From: Rebecca billardiae RCC1528
Lineage: Eukaryota > Haptophyta
Length of the DNA stretch: 64,000 nucleotides
Assembly (NCBI GenBank): GCA_965240325.2
Contig: OZ251233.1
Location: forward strand, 186,001-250,000
Direction of reading: 5' to 3'
The translations under genes were made by a program, and so were the position numbers. This document shows, piece after piece, positions 23,001-33,853 of the stretch. The number at the start of each line of letters is the position of its first letter. Positions within the stretch are counted from its first letter, which is position 1. The notes below the pieces were generated by a model, which ran no database searches, was not told the origin of the DNA, and saw nothing but the letters and a program-made list of their open reading frames with translations.

Positions 23001-26000
23001 CGAGGGTGGCGGGCTCGGCGGCGGGCTCGGCGGCGGCGAGGGCGGCGGGCTCGGCGGCGGCGAGGGCGGCGGAGACGGTGGCGGCGAGGGCGGCGGCGAG
23101 GGCGGCGGGCTCGGCGGCGGCGAAGGCGGCGGGCTCGGAGGTGGTGACGGCGGCGGGCTCGGCGGGGGCGAGGGCGGCGGCGACGGTGGTGGCGAGGGCG
23201 GTGGCGAGGGCGGCGGGCTTGGTGGCGGCGAGGGTGGTGGGCTTGGCGGCGGCGAGGGCGGTGGGCTCGGCGGCGGCGATGGTGGCGGGCTCGGCGGCGG
23301 CGAGGGCGGCGGCGACGGTGGCGGGCTCGGCGGCGGCGAGGGCGGCGGTGAAGGTGGCGGCGAGGGCGGCGGTGAAGGCGGCGGGCTCGGCGGCGGCGAG
23401 GGTGGCGGTGACGGCGGCGGGCTTGGGGGAGGCGAGGGCGGCGGGCTCGGCGGCGGCGATGGAGGCGGGCTTGGCGGCGGTGAGGGCGGTGGGCTCGGCG
23501 GTGGCGATGGTGGCGGGCTCGGCGGCGGCGACGGCGGCGGGCTCGGCGGCGGCGACGGCGGCGGGCTCGGCGGTGGTGAGGGCGGCGGACTCGGCGGTGG
23601 CGATGGCGGCGGTGATGGTGGCGGACTGGGCGGTGGCGATGGCGGCGGCGATGGCGGCGGGCTTGGCGGCGGCGATGGCGGCGGGCTCGGCGGCGGCGAC
23701 GGCGGCGGGCTCGGCGGCGGCGATGGAGGTGGGCTCGGTGGTGGTGAGGGTGGCGGCGATGGCGGTGGCGATGGCGGCGGTGATGGTGGCGGACTGGGCG
23801 GCGGCGACGGTGGCGGCGATGGAGGCGGGCTTGGCGGCGGGCTCGGCGGTGGGCTCGGCGGCGGGCTCGGCGGCGGGCTCGGCGGCGGAGAGGGCGGCGG
23901 GCTCGGCGGTGGGCTGGGCGGCGGGCTTGGCGGTGGCGACGGTGGTGGCGACGGCGGCGGGCTGGGCGGCGGGCTGGGCGGCGGGCTTGGAGGCGGCGAT
24001 GGCGGCGGGCTCGGAGGTGGCGAGGGTGGCGGCGAGGGCGGTGGGCTTGGCGGCGGCGCGGGTGGCGGGCTCGGCGGCGGGCTCGGCGGCGGGCTCGGCG
24101 GCGGGCTCGGAGGTGGAGAGGGCGGCGGGCTCGGCGGCGGCGACGGAGGCGGCGAGGGTGGCGGGCTCGGCGGGGGCGATGGCGGCGGCGACGGAGGCGG
24201 GCTTGGCGGCGGCGAGGGCGGCGGGCTCGGCGGCGGGCTCGGAGGAGGGCTCGGTGGCGGCGACGGCGGCGGGCTCGGCGGCGGCGAAGGCGGCGGCGAG
24301 GGCGGCGGACTCGGCGGTGGCGATGGCGGCGGTGATGGCGGCGGGCTCGGCGGAGGGCTCGGCGGCGGGCTGGGCGGTGGTGATGGCGGTGGGCTCGGTG
24401 GCGGCGACGGCGGCGGGCTCGGCGGCGGCGACGGCGGCGGGCTCGGCGGCGGCGAGGGCGGTGGGCTCGGTGGTGGTGAGGGTGGCGGAGATGGCGGCGG
24501 CGAGGGTGGCGGCGATGGCGGCGGGCTCGGTGGCGGCGACGGTGGCGGCGATGGAGGCGGGCTGGGCGGCGGGCTTGGCGGCGGGCTTGGCGGTGGCGAC
24601 GGCGGCGGGCTCGGCGGCGGAGATGGCGGCGGCGACGGCGGCGGCGACGGCGGTGGCGATGGTGGTGGGCTAGGCGGTGGCGATGGCGGCGGGGACGGTG
24701 GTGGACTCGGCGGCGGGCTGGGTGGCGGGCTTGGCGGCGGAGAGGGCGGCGGGCTCGGGGGCGGCGAGGGTGGCGGCGATGGCGGCGGCGAGGGTGGCGG
24801 CGATGGCGGCGGGCTCGGCGGCGGCGACGGCGGCGGCGATGGAGGCGGGCTTGGCGGCGGGCTCGGCGGCGGGCTTGGCGGCGGCGACGGCGGCGGGCTC
24901 GGCGGCGGCGATGGCGGTGGCGACGGCGGCGGGCTTGGCGGCGGCGAGGGCGGCGGACTTGGTGGTGGTGAGGGTGGCGGCGATGGCGGCGGCGAGGGTG
25001 GCGGCGATGGCGGCGGGCTCGGTGGCGGCGACGGTGGCGGCGACGGCGGCGGGCTCGGCGGCGGGCTTGGCGGCGGGCTTGGCGGCGGGGACGGCGGCGG
25101 GCTCGGCGGCGGCGATGGCGGTGGCGACGGCGGCGGTGACGGCGGCGGGCTCGGCGGCGGCGATGGCGGTGGCGATGGCGGCGGGGACGGTGGCGGACTC
25201 GGCGGCGGGCTGGGCGGCGGGCTCGGAGGCGGTGACGGTGGTGGCGCCGGCGGCGGGCTCGGTGGTGGGCTCGGTGGCGGGCTGGGCGGCGGGGCCGGTG
25301 GCGGGCTGGGCGGCGGGCTTGGCGGCGGGCTGGGTGGCGGGCTGGGCGGCGGCGAGGGTGGCGGCGAGGGCGGCGGCGAGGGCGGTGGGCTCGGAGGTGG
25401 CGATGGTGGCGGCGATGGCGGCGGGCTGGGCGGCGGCGGTGACGGCGGCGGCGAAGGCGGTGGCGACGGTGGTGGCGATGGCGGCGGGCTTGGGGGCGGC
25501 GGCGAGGGTGGAGGCGAGGGCGGCGGCGAGGGCGGTGGCGAGGGCGGCGGCGAGGGCGGTGGTGACGGCGGCGGCGGGCGGCGGCCGAGGGCGGCGGAGA
25601 GGGCGGCGGCGATGGAGGCGGGCTCGGCGGTGGCGAGGGCGGCGGCGAGGGCGGCGGTGAGGGCGGTGGTGAGGGTGGCGGCGAGGGCGGCGGCGACGGT
25701 GGCGGCGGGCTTGGCGGCGGGCTGGGTGGCGGGCTCGGCGGCGGCGAGGGCGGCGGTGAGGGCGGCGGGCTCGGCGGCGGCGAGGGCGGCGGCGAGGGCG
25801 GAGGTGACGGTGGCGGCGAGGGCGGTGGCGACGGCGGGGGCGAGGGTGGCGGCGAGGGCGGCGGCGGGCTGGGGGGCGGGCTGGGCGGCGGGCTGGGCGG
25901 CGGCGAGGGCGGCGGGCTTGGCGGTGGTGACGGCGGCGGCGAGGGCGGGGGCGAGGGCGGCGGTGAGGGCGGCGGCGAGGGCGGCGGGCTCGGCGGCGGC

Positions 26001-29000
26001 GAGGGCGGTGGGCTTGGCGGCGGCGGAGATGGCGGCGGGCTCGGTGGCGGCGAGGGCGGCGGCGAGGGCGGTGGGCTTGGTGGCGGCGAAGGCGGCGGGC
26101 TCGGCGGTGGCGACGGTGGTGGCGATGGTGGCGGTGATGGCGGCGGTGATGGCGGCGGCGATGGCGGCGGGCTCGGTGGCGGTGGGCTCGGCGGCGGGCT
26201 CGGAGGTGGCGAGGGCGGCGGGCTCGGCGGCGGCGAGGGCGGCGGGCTCGGCGGCGGCGAGGGCGGCGGCGAGGGCGGAGGTGACGGCGGTGGTGACGGC
26301 GGTGGCGACGGCGGCGGTGAGGGTGGTGGCGAGGGCGGAGGAGGGCTGGGCGGCGGGCTGGGCGGAGGCGAGGGCGGCGGCGAGGGCGGCGGCGACGGCG
26401 GCGGGCTCGGAGGGGGCGAGGGCGGGGGCGAGGGCGGCGGTGAGGGCGGCGGGCTCGGCGGTGGCGACGGCGGCGGCGACGGTGGTGGGCTTGGCGGCGG
26501 TGGGCTGGGCGGCGGCGACGGCGGCGGCGATGGCGGCGGCGATGGCGGCGGGCTCGGCGGCGGCGAGGGCGGTGGGCTCGGCGGTGGCGACGGTGGCGGC
26601 GATGGTGGCGGTGACGGCGGCGGCGAGGGCGGAGGGCTCGGCGGAGGCGAGGGCGGCGGCGGGCTCGGCGGCGGACTCGGAGGTGGCGTCGGCGGCGGTG
26701 ATGGTGGCGGCGACGGTGGCGGCTGAGGGGGCGGGCTGGGCGGCGGGCTGGGCGGCGGGCTCGGCGGCGGCGACGGCGGCGGCGAGGGCGGCGGCGAGGG
26801 TGGCGGTGAAGGCGGTGGCGGGCTCGGCGGTGGGCTCGGCGGTGGGCTCGGCGGCGGTGACGGCGGTGGCGATGGTGGTGGGCTCGGAGGTGGCGAGGGT
26901 GGCGGCGAGGGCGGCGGCGATGGTGGCGGACTCGGCGGAGGCGAGGGCGGCGGCGAGGGCGGCGGGCTCGGCGGCGGCGGCGAGGGCGGGGGCGACGGAG
27001 GCGGTGATGGCGGCGGCGAGGGGGGTGGGCTCGGTGGTGGCGATGGCGGCGGGCTTGGCGGCGGCGACGGAGGCGGGGATGGTGGCGGGCTTGGTGGCGG
27101 CGAGGGCGGCGGCGAGGGCGGCGGCGATGGCGGCGGTGGGCTCGGCGGTGGCGAGGGCGGCGGCGAGGGCGGCGGCGAGGGCGGCGGCGAGGGCGGTGGA
27201 CTCGGCGGCGGCGAGGGCGGCGGGCTGGGCGGCCGCGTGGGCGGCGGCGAGGGCGGCGGCGAGGGCGGTGGCGAGGGCGGCGGCGAGGGCGGCGGCGGGC
27301 TGGGCGGCGGGCTGGGCGGCGGGCTGGGCGGTGGCGACGGCGGTGGCGATGGCGGCGGGCTGGGCGGCGGAGAGGGCGGCGGCGAGGGTGGTGGCGATGG
27401 TGGCGGACTCGGCGGCGGCGAGGGCGGTGGGCTGGGCGGCGGGGAGGGCGGCGGCGATGGCGGCGGCGAGGGCGGCGGCGATGGCGGCGATGATGGCGGC
27501 GGCGGGCTGGGCGGCGGGCTCGGTGGCGGGCTCGGCGGCGGCGACGGCGGCGGAGATGGCGGCGGGCTAGGTGGCGGCGACGGCGGCGGCGACGGCGGCG
27601 GCGAGGGCGGAGGGCTCGGCGGAGGCGAGGGCGGCGGCGACGGCGGTGGCGACGGCGGCGGACTCGGGGGAGGCGACGGCGGCGGCGAGGGTGGCGGGCT
27701 CGGCGGCGGTGGGGACGGCGGCGGCGATGGAGGCGGCGAGGGCGGCGGCGAGGGCGGTGGGCTTGGCGGTGGCGAGGGCGGCGGGCTGGGCGGTGGCGAA
27801 GGCGGCGGAGACGGTGGCGGACTTGGCGGAGGTGAAGGAGGCGGTGACGGCGGTGGTGAAGGCGGCGGCGGGCTCGGCGGGGGCGAGGGTGGCGGGCTCG
27901 GTGGTGGCGATGGCGGCGGCGAGGGCGGCGGGCTTGGCGGTGGCGAGGGCGGCGGCGAGGGCGGCGGCGAGGGCGGCGGGGAGGGCGGCGGCGACGGCGG
28001 CGGGGACGGCGGTGGCGAGGGCGGTGGCGGGCTTGGCGGTGGCGATGGCGGCGGAGAAGGCGGCGGGCTTGGTGGCGGCGAGGGTGGCGGGGCTGGCGGA
28101 GGCGATGGCGGAGGCGACGGCGGCGGCGACGGCGGCGGCGACGGTGGCGGCGACGGTGGTGGCGACGGTGGCGGGCTCGGTGGCGGCGGGGACGGCGGCG
28201 GCGAGGGCGGCGGCGAGGGCGGTGGCGAGGGCGGTGGAGACGGCGGCGGCGAGGGCGGTGGAGACGGCGGCGGCGACGGAGGCGGCGAAGGCGGCGGCGG
28301 GCTCGGCGGTGGCGAGGGCGGCGGCGAGGGCGGCGGCGAGGGCGGCGGCGAGGGCGGCGGGCTTGGCGGTGGCGAAGGCGGCGGCGAGGGCGGCGGCGAG
28401 GGCGGCGGCGAGGGTGGTGGCGAGGGTGGTGGCGACGGCGGCGGCGCGGGCGGCGGCGGGCTTGGCGGCGGCGAGGGCGGCGGGGAGGGCGGTGGGCTTG
28501 GTGGCGGCGACGGTGGCGGCGAGGGCGGCGGCGATGGCGGCGGCGAGGGCGGAGGTGACGGTGGCGGCGATGGCGGTGGCGACGGCGGTGGCGAGGGTGG
28601 CGGCGAGGGCGGCGGCGGGCTGGGCGGCGGGCTGGGCGGCGGGCTGGGCGGCGGCGAAGGCGGCGGGCTTGGCGGTGGTGACGGTGGCGGCGAGGGCGGC
28701 GGCGATGGCGGTGGGCTCGGCGGCGGCGATGGCGGTGGGCTCGGCGGCGGCGACGGCGGCGGCGACGGCGGGGGCGGGCTTGGCGGGGGCGAGGGCGGCG
28801 GCGACGGCGGCGGCGACGGCGGCGGCGACGGCGGCGGGCTTGGCGGGGGCGAGGGCGGAGGCGAGGGCGGAGGCGACGGCGGCGGCGAGGGCGGCGGCGA
28901 GGGCGGCGGCGACGGCGGTGGCGCAGGCGGCGGCGGGCTTGGTGGCGGCGATGGCGGCGGGGAAGGTGGCGGGCTTGGTGGCGGCGACGGCGGCGGCGAT

Positions 29001-32000
29001 GGTGGTGGTGACGGCGGCGGCGACGGCGGTGGCGACGGCGGTGGTGACGGTGGCGGCGACGGCGGTGGCGACGGCGGTGGGCTCGGTGGCGGTGGGGACG
29101 GCGGCGGCGACGGCGGCGGTGACGGCGGCGGCGATGGTGGTGGGCTGGGCGGCGGCGATGGCGGTGGGCTCGGCGGCGGCGACGGCGGGGGCGACGGGGG
29201 CGGCGGGCTCGGCGGGGGCGAGGGCGGCGGCGAGGGCGGCGGCGAGGGCGGCGGCGAGGGCGGCGGGCTCGGTGGGGGTGAGGGCGGCGGCGAGGGCGGC
29301 GGCGAGGGCGGAGGCGACGGCGGCGGCGACGGCGGCGGCGACGGCGGTGGCGATGGCGGTGGCGGGCTAGGTGGCGGCGATGGCGGCGGGGAAGGAGGCG
29401 GGCTTGGTGGCGGCGATGGTGGCGGCGACGGCGGTGGCGAGGGTGGCGGCGAGGGCGGCGGCGACGGCGGTGGTGACGGTGGCGGCGAAGGCGGTGGCGA
29501 GGGCGGTGGCGACGGCGGCGGTGGGGACGGTGGCGGCGAGGGCGGCGGCGAGGGCGGCGGCGAGGGCGGTGGGCTGGGCGGCGGCGAGGGCGGTGGGCTC
29601 GGTGGCGGCGACGGCGGCGGCGACGGCGGCGGCGGGCTCGGCGGGGGCGAGGGCGGCGGCGAGGGCGGCGGCGAGGGCGGTGGCGAGGGCGGTGGGCTCG
29701 GTGGGGGCGACGGAGGCGGCGAGGGCGGCGGCGAGGGCGGCGGGGACGGCGGCGGCGATGGCGGCGGCGACGGCGGCGGCGATGGCGGTGGCGGGCTGGG
29801 TGGCGGCGAGGGCGGCGGAGAAGGCGGCGGGCTGGGTGGCGGCGAAGGCGGCGGCGAGGGCGGCGGCGAGGGCGGCGGCGAGGGCGGTGGTGACGGCGGT
29901 GGCGAAGGTGGCGGGGACGGCGGCGGCGACGGCGGTGGGCTCGGTGGTGGTGGAGACGGCGGTGGTGACGGCGGCGGCGACGGCGGCGGGCTGGGCGGTG
30001 GGCTGGGCGGCGGCGACGGCGGTGGGGTCGGCGGCGGCGAGGGCGGCGGTGAGGGCGGGGGCGGGCTCGGCGGAGGCGAGGGCGGCGGCGAGGGCGGCGG
30101 GCTCGGCGGCGGCGAGGGTGGCGGGGACGGCGGCGGGGACGGCGGCGGCGAGGGCGGCGGGGACGGCGGCGGGGACGGCGGCGGGGACGGCGGCGGCGAG
30201 GGCGGCGGGGACGGCGGCGGGGATGGCGGCGGCGAGGGCGGTGGCGAGGGCGGCGGCGAAGGCGGCGGCGGGCTCGGTGGCGGGCTCGGTGGAGGCGACG
30301 GTGGCGGCGAGGGCGGCGGCGACGGCGGGGGGCGTGGCGGCGGGGAAGGCGGCGGCGAGGGCGGCGGGGACGGCGGCGGCGAGGGTGGCGGCGAGGGCGG
30401 CGGGCTCGGAGGTGGCGGGCTCGGAGGTGGTGAAGGTGGCGGCGATGGTGGCGGGCTGGGCGGCGGCGAAGGTGGCGGGGACGGCGGTGGGCTCGGCGGC
30501 GGCGAGGGCGGCGGTGACGGCGGCGGCGAGGGCGGCGGGCTGGGCGGCGGCGAGGGCGGCGGACTCGGCGGCGGCGAGGGCGGCGGGCTCGGCGGCGGCG
30601 AGGGCGGCGGGGGGCTGGGCGGCGGGCTCGGAGGTGGGCTCGGCGGCGGCGAGGGCGGCGGGCTCGGCGGCGGCGAGGGTGGCGGCGAGGGCGGCGGCGA
30701 GGGCGGCGGCGAGGGCGGCGGGCTCGGCGGTGGCGAGGGCGGCGGCGAGGGCGGCGGGCTCGGCGGCGGCGGCGAGGGCGGCGGCGAGGGCGGCGGGCTT
30801 GGCGGAGGTGACGGTGGCGGTGATGGCGGCGGGCTCGGCGGCGGCGACGGTGGCGGCGATGGCGGCGGGCTCGGCGGCGGCGGGCTGGGCGGAGGCGAGG
30901 GCGGAGGCGAGGGAGGCGGCGAGGGCGGCGGCGAGGGCGGCGGGCTGGGCGGGGGCGGTGACGGTGGCGGCGAGGGCGGCGGGCTGGGCGGCGGGCTGGG
31001 CGGCGGGCTCGGCGGCGGGCTCGGCGGCGGGCTCGGCGGCGGGGACGGCGGCGGGCTCGGCGGCGGGCTCGGCGGCGGGCTCGGCGGCGGGGACGGCGGC
31101 GGGCTCGGCGGCGGGCTCGGCGGCGGGCTCGGCGGCGGGGACGGCGGTGGCAAGGGCGGCGGGCTCGGAGGAGGGCTTGGCGGCGGGGACGGCGGTGGCA
31201 AGGGCGGCGGGCTCGGAGGAGGGCTCGGCGGCGGGGACGGCGGTGGCAAGGGCGGCGGGCTCGGAGGCGGGCTTGGCGGCGGGGACGGCGGCGGCAAGGG
31301 CGGCGGGCTCGGAGGAGGGCTCGGCGGCGGGGACGGCGGCGGTGATGGCGGCGGCGAGGGTGGCGGCGGGCTCGGCGGCGGGCTGGGCGGCGGGCTGGGC
31401 GGCGGGCTCGGCGGCGGGCTCGGCGGCGGGCTGGGCGGCGGGCTCGGCGGCGGGCTCGGCGGCGGGCTTGGCGGCGGGCTCGGCGGCGGGCTCGGCGGCG
31501 GGCTTGGCGGCGGGCTCGGCGGCGGCGGCGGCGGCAGCCCGATCGCCGGCAGCGCGTCTCCCATCGTGGCCGCGGTCGTGCCGCGCACCGCCGTGTCGCC
31601 CCCGCCCGTCTCGCCTGCGTCGGCGAGCCCAAAGCTGCGCACGCGCGCAGGCGCAGCCGACGGCGTGAGCGCAGCGCGCCACGGGGCCACGCCGTGCGCC
31701 CTCCGGCGCGCGGCGCGGGGCGGCGCGCGGCAGAGCGCGCGCGGGCCAGCGCGCGCGCGCACCACTTGATGTTGCCGTCGTCGAGCGCCGCGCACGTGTG
31801 CGCGTACCCCGTGCTGAACGAGGTCACGGTCCGGCCCGCGCCGAGCAGGATCGGCGGGAGGGCGTCGCCGAGCTCGCCCGCGCCATTGCCGCGCGCGTCC
31901 GTGTCGCCTGTGCCCAGTCGGCCGTCGTCAGCGAGGCCCCAGCTGCAGCGGCGCACGCGGCCGCGGCGCGCGCGAGGGGGGCGCCAGCAGCCGGGTCAGG

Positions 32001-33527
32001 CGGGCACGCGCGCCGCGGCCGCCCGCGGCACAGCGCCTGCCCGCTCGCGCCTCCGCCGGCGCGCGAGGCGTCCCGGGCAGGCGTCCCGGGCAGGCCGCAG
32101 CGCCGCGCGCGCACCACTTGAGCGCGCCGCTGCTCAGCTGGCTGCAGCCAAACTGGAAGCCCAGGCTGTGCGCGCCGACGGTGAGGCCGGTGCCGAAGGT
32201 GAAGGTGGGCGCGGTGGAGGGCACGGAGATGTCCCCGTTGCCGCCCTGCCCCAGCGCCCCGTCCGCGCCCTTTCCCCAGCACTTGAGCCCGCCTGCGCTC
32301 ATGCGCGCACACGAGTGCTGCACGCTCACCGCCACCTCGGCCGCGCCCGCCGTGAGACCGAACGGCAGGTTGTCGCCCATCGAGCCGGCGGACTTGCCGA
32401 AGTCGGTCTTGCTGCCCGTGCCCAGCTGCCGCTGGCCGTTCTCGCCCCAGCTGCGCAGCCGCGCGCGCGCGGGGTGCGCGCGCGCGTGGAGCCGCGGCGC
32501 GCGCGCGCGCGCGCGGCCGCAACGCGCGCGCGCGGCCGCATCGCGCGCGCGCGTTTGGCCGCGCACCACTTGAGGCTGCCGTCGGTGAAGACGGCGCAGT
32601 TGTGCAGGCCGAGGTGCGTGTCGAACGAGCTGAGCGTGAGCCCCGTCCCGAAGCTCAAATGCCCACCGGGCGCCGACAGGCTGCTCGAGCTCTCGTACCC
32701 CAGCTGCCCGCTCCCGCCGTCGCCCCAGCACTGCACGCCCAGCACCGCGCCAATCGTGGAGCTCACACACGTGTGCGAGGCGCCGCACTTGACCGAGGTG
32801 GGCGTGGCGCCGGCGCCGAGGCTGACCGCGGGGAGCGTGTCGCCCATCGCGCGCCCCGAGCCGTCGCCGGCGCTCGTCGTGTCCCCCGTCCCCAGCTGGC
32901 CCTCTGAGTTATCGCCCCAACTGACACGCAGGCGGCCGGGCGGGCGGGCGGTTGGCGGCGCAGGGCGGCGGCCGGCGCGCGGCGCGCGTGAGCGCGAGCC
33001 CGGCGGCGGGCGCGGCGCGAGGCGCGCACGGCGGGGCGCGGCGGCCGCCGCACCGCCGGCCGCTGCGCGCGCGCGCGCGCAGGCGCGCACCATCTGACCG
33101 TCGCGTCCGAGAGCAGCGCACACGAGTGCTCCCCGCCACTCGACAGGTCAGTCACTGTGGTGCCCGTCGGCATGGCGAGGAAGGGCAGGTTGATGCCGAG
33201 CTGGTTCGGGCTGTCGCCGACGTTGGTGGTGGCGTCATAGCCCAGCTTACCGCTCGCGCCCTCGCCGAAGCTGCTCGGCGTGCCAGGGGTCACGCGCGCG
33301 CGTGCGGCGCGTGGCGCGCGATGAGCCGGTAGCCGCTGCAGGGCGCGCGCACGGCGCAGCGCGGCGCACCACTTGACGGTGCCGATGCCGTAGAGCACGC
33401 AGGTGTGCTTGGTGCCGGAGACAATCGTCGTGATCGTGCCCGCGCTGCCCACACCGAGCAGGACGCCCGGGTGCGTGGCCGACGCGACCAGCGTGAGCAG
33501 GCCGAGGCCGAGCGCCAGCACGCCCAT
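12747..33527 (-). CDS. Giant surface protein: signal peptide, RCC1-like propeller, PPPS array, IPT/TIG, REJ/PKD, GPS, membrane helices
   Basis: Six exons on the minus strand: 33527-33370, 33270-33091, 32920-32567, 32450-32115, 31942-31763 and 31634-12747. Introns (99, 170, 116, 172, 128 bp) are GT-AG, all phase 2, and each splits the Cys codon before WG or FG of an RCC1 blade. Exon 1 starts MGVLALGLGLLTLV, a clear signal peptide. Exons 1-5 give about seven RCC1-like blades (GQLGTGD, KCWG). In exon 6 the last blade breaks off after GDALPAIGL and becomes about 3,700 residues of PPPS. Then come IPT/TIG (about 20,045 and 19,735), a REJ/PKD-like region (19,000-17,480), a second Pro linker, a GAIN-like region and a GPS motif: CRFW at 16,142, then CTHLTEF at about 16,009. 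Membrane helices lie near 15,850, 14,870, 14,710, 13,180 and 13,060, separated by Gln- and Gly-rich loops. It is polycystin-1/adhesion-receptor-like; no PLAT domain was seen. The total is about 6,700 residues. The frame slips once at about 25,575. Confidence 0.75.
20399..31545. repeat. 11-kb coding minisatellite of 12-bp units (PPPS array)
   Basis: About 11.1 kb of tandem 12-base units, GGCGGCGAGGGC and variants on the plus strand, encoding Pro-Pro-Pro-Ser on the minus strand (roughly 930 units by length). Variants change Ser to Thr, Ala, Leu, Gln or Arg, add a fifth Pro, or swap the serine codon (TCG, TCA, AGC-type). Higher-order blocks are visible: units carrying GGCTCG, GGCGAG and GGCGAT recur in similar order. 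In plant and green-algal walls SPPP-type motifs are hydroxylated and arabinosylated rods, and the same stiff-stalk role is inferred here. The plus strand is strongly G-rich with many GGG runs and could form G-quadruplexes. Between about 25,573 and 25,590 the unit is four bases short and the frame shifts. Confidence 0.9.
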
Positions 33528-33853
33528 GGTGGAGAGTACAAGGTCCTTGGTCGAGACGCGGGAACGAGAATCCGGCTTGGATCAGCGGCAAGTTGTGAAC
33601 CGCGTAGATCTGGGTAAGTCAGCTCAACTACTTTACCCATCCTATGGGCAGTCATTCGTCAGTGGCCACGGATGCAAGTCGCCTATCATACAATGAGCCG
33701 CGGGCAACGATTTAGTAACCGCTTTGTGAGGTATTGTCGTATTTACTCTTATGGAGTACTAGCACGACGTTAACCAGCGCCTAGCGGGCGCTCCTGGCTA
33801 ACTATCTAGATACTGATTGAGTTCGTCGTCATCACTCCACGACGCATCACGCC
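33528..33853. other. Spacer between two minus-strand genes
   Basis: About 325 nt of balanced base composition, much less GC-rich than either neighbour. It should hold the promoter of the giant gene (start 33527) and the terminator of the upstream gene (stop 33854). No TATA box is evident and no repeat is seen. Confidence 0.35.

Noticed and set aside
20399-31545. CRISPR-like array of short repeats
   Set aside because: The units are 12 bp, contiguous, have no unique spacers and encode in-frame PPPS; the host is eukaryotic.
19312-31769. Very long plus-strand Gly-rich frames (GGGE/GGGL/GGGD) of 2,752 and 1,510 codons
   Set aside because: They are the antisense image of the PPPS array. The minus-strand frame has a signal peptide, introns and domains; these have none and their ends lie in antisense of IPT and RCC1 sequence.
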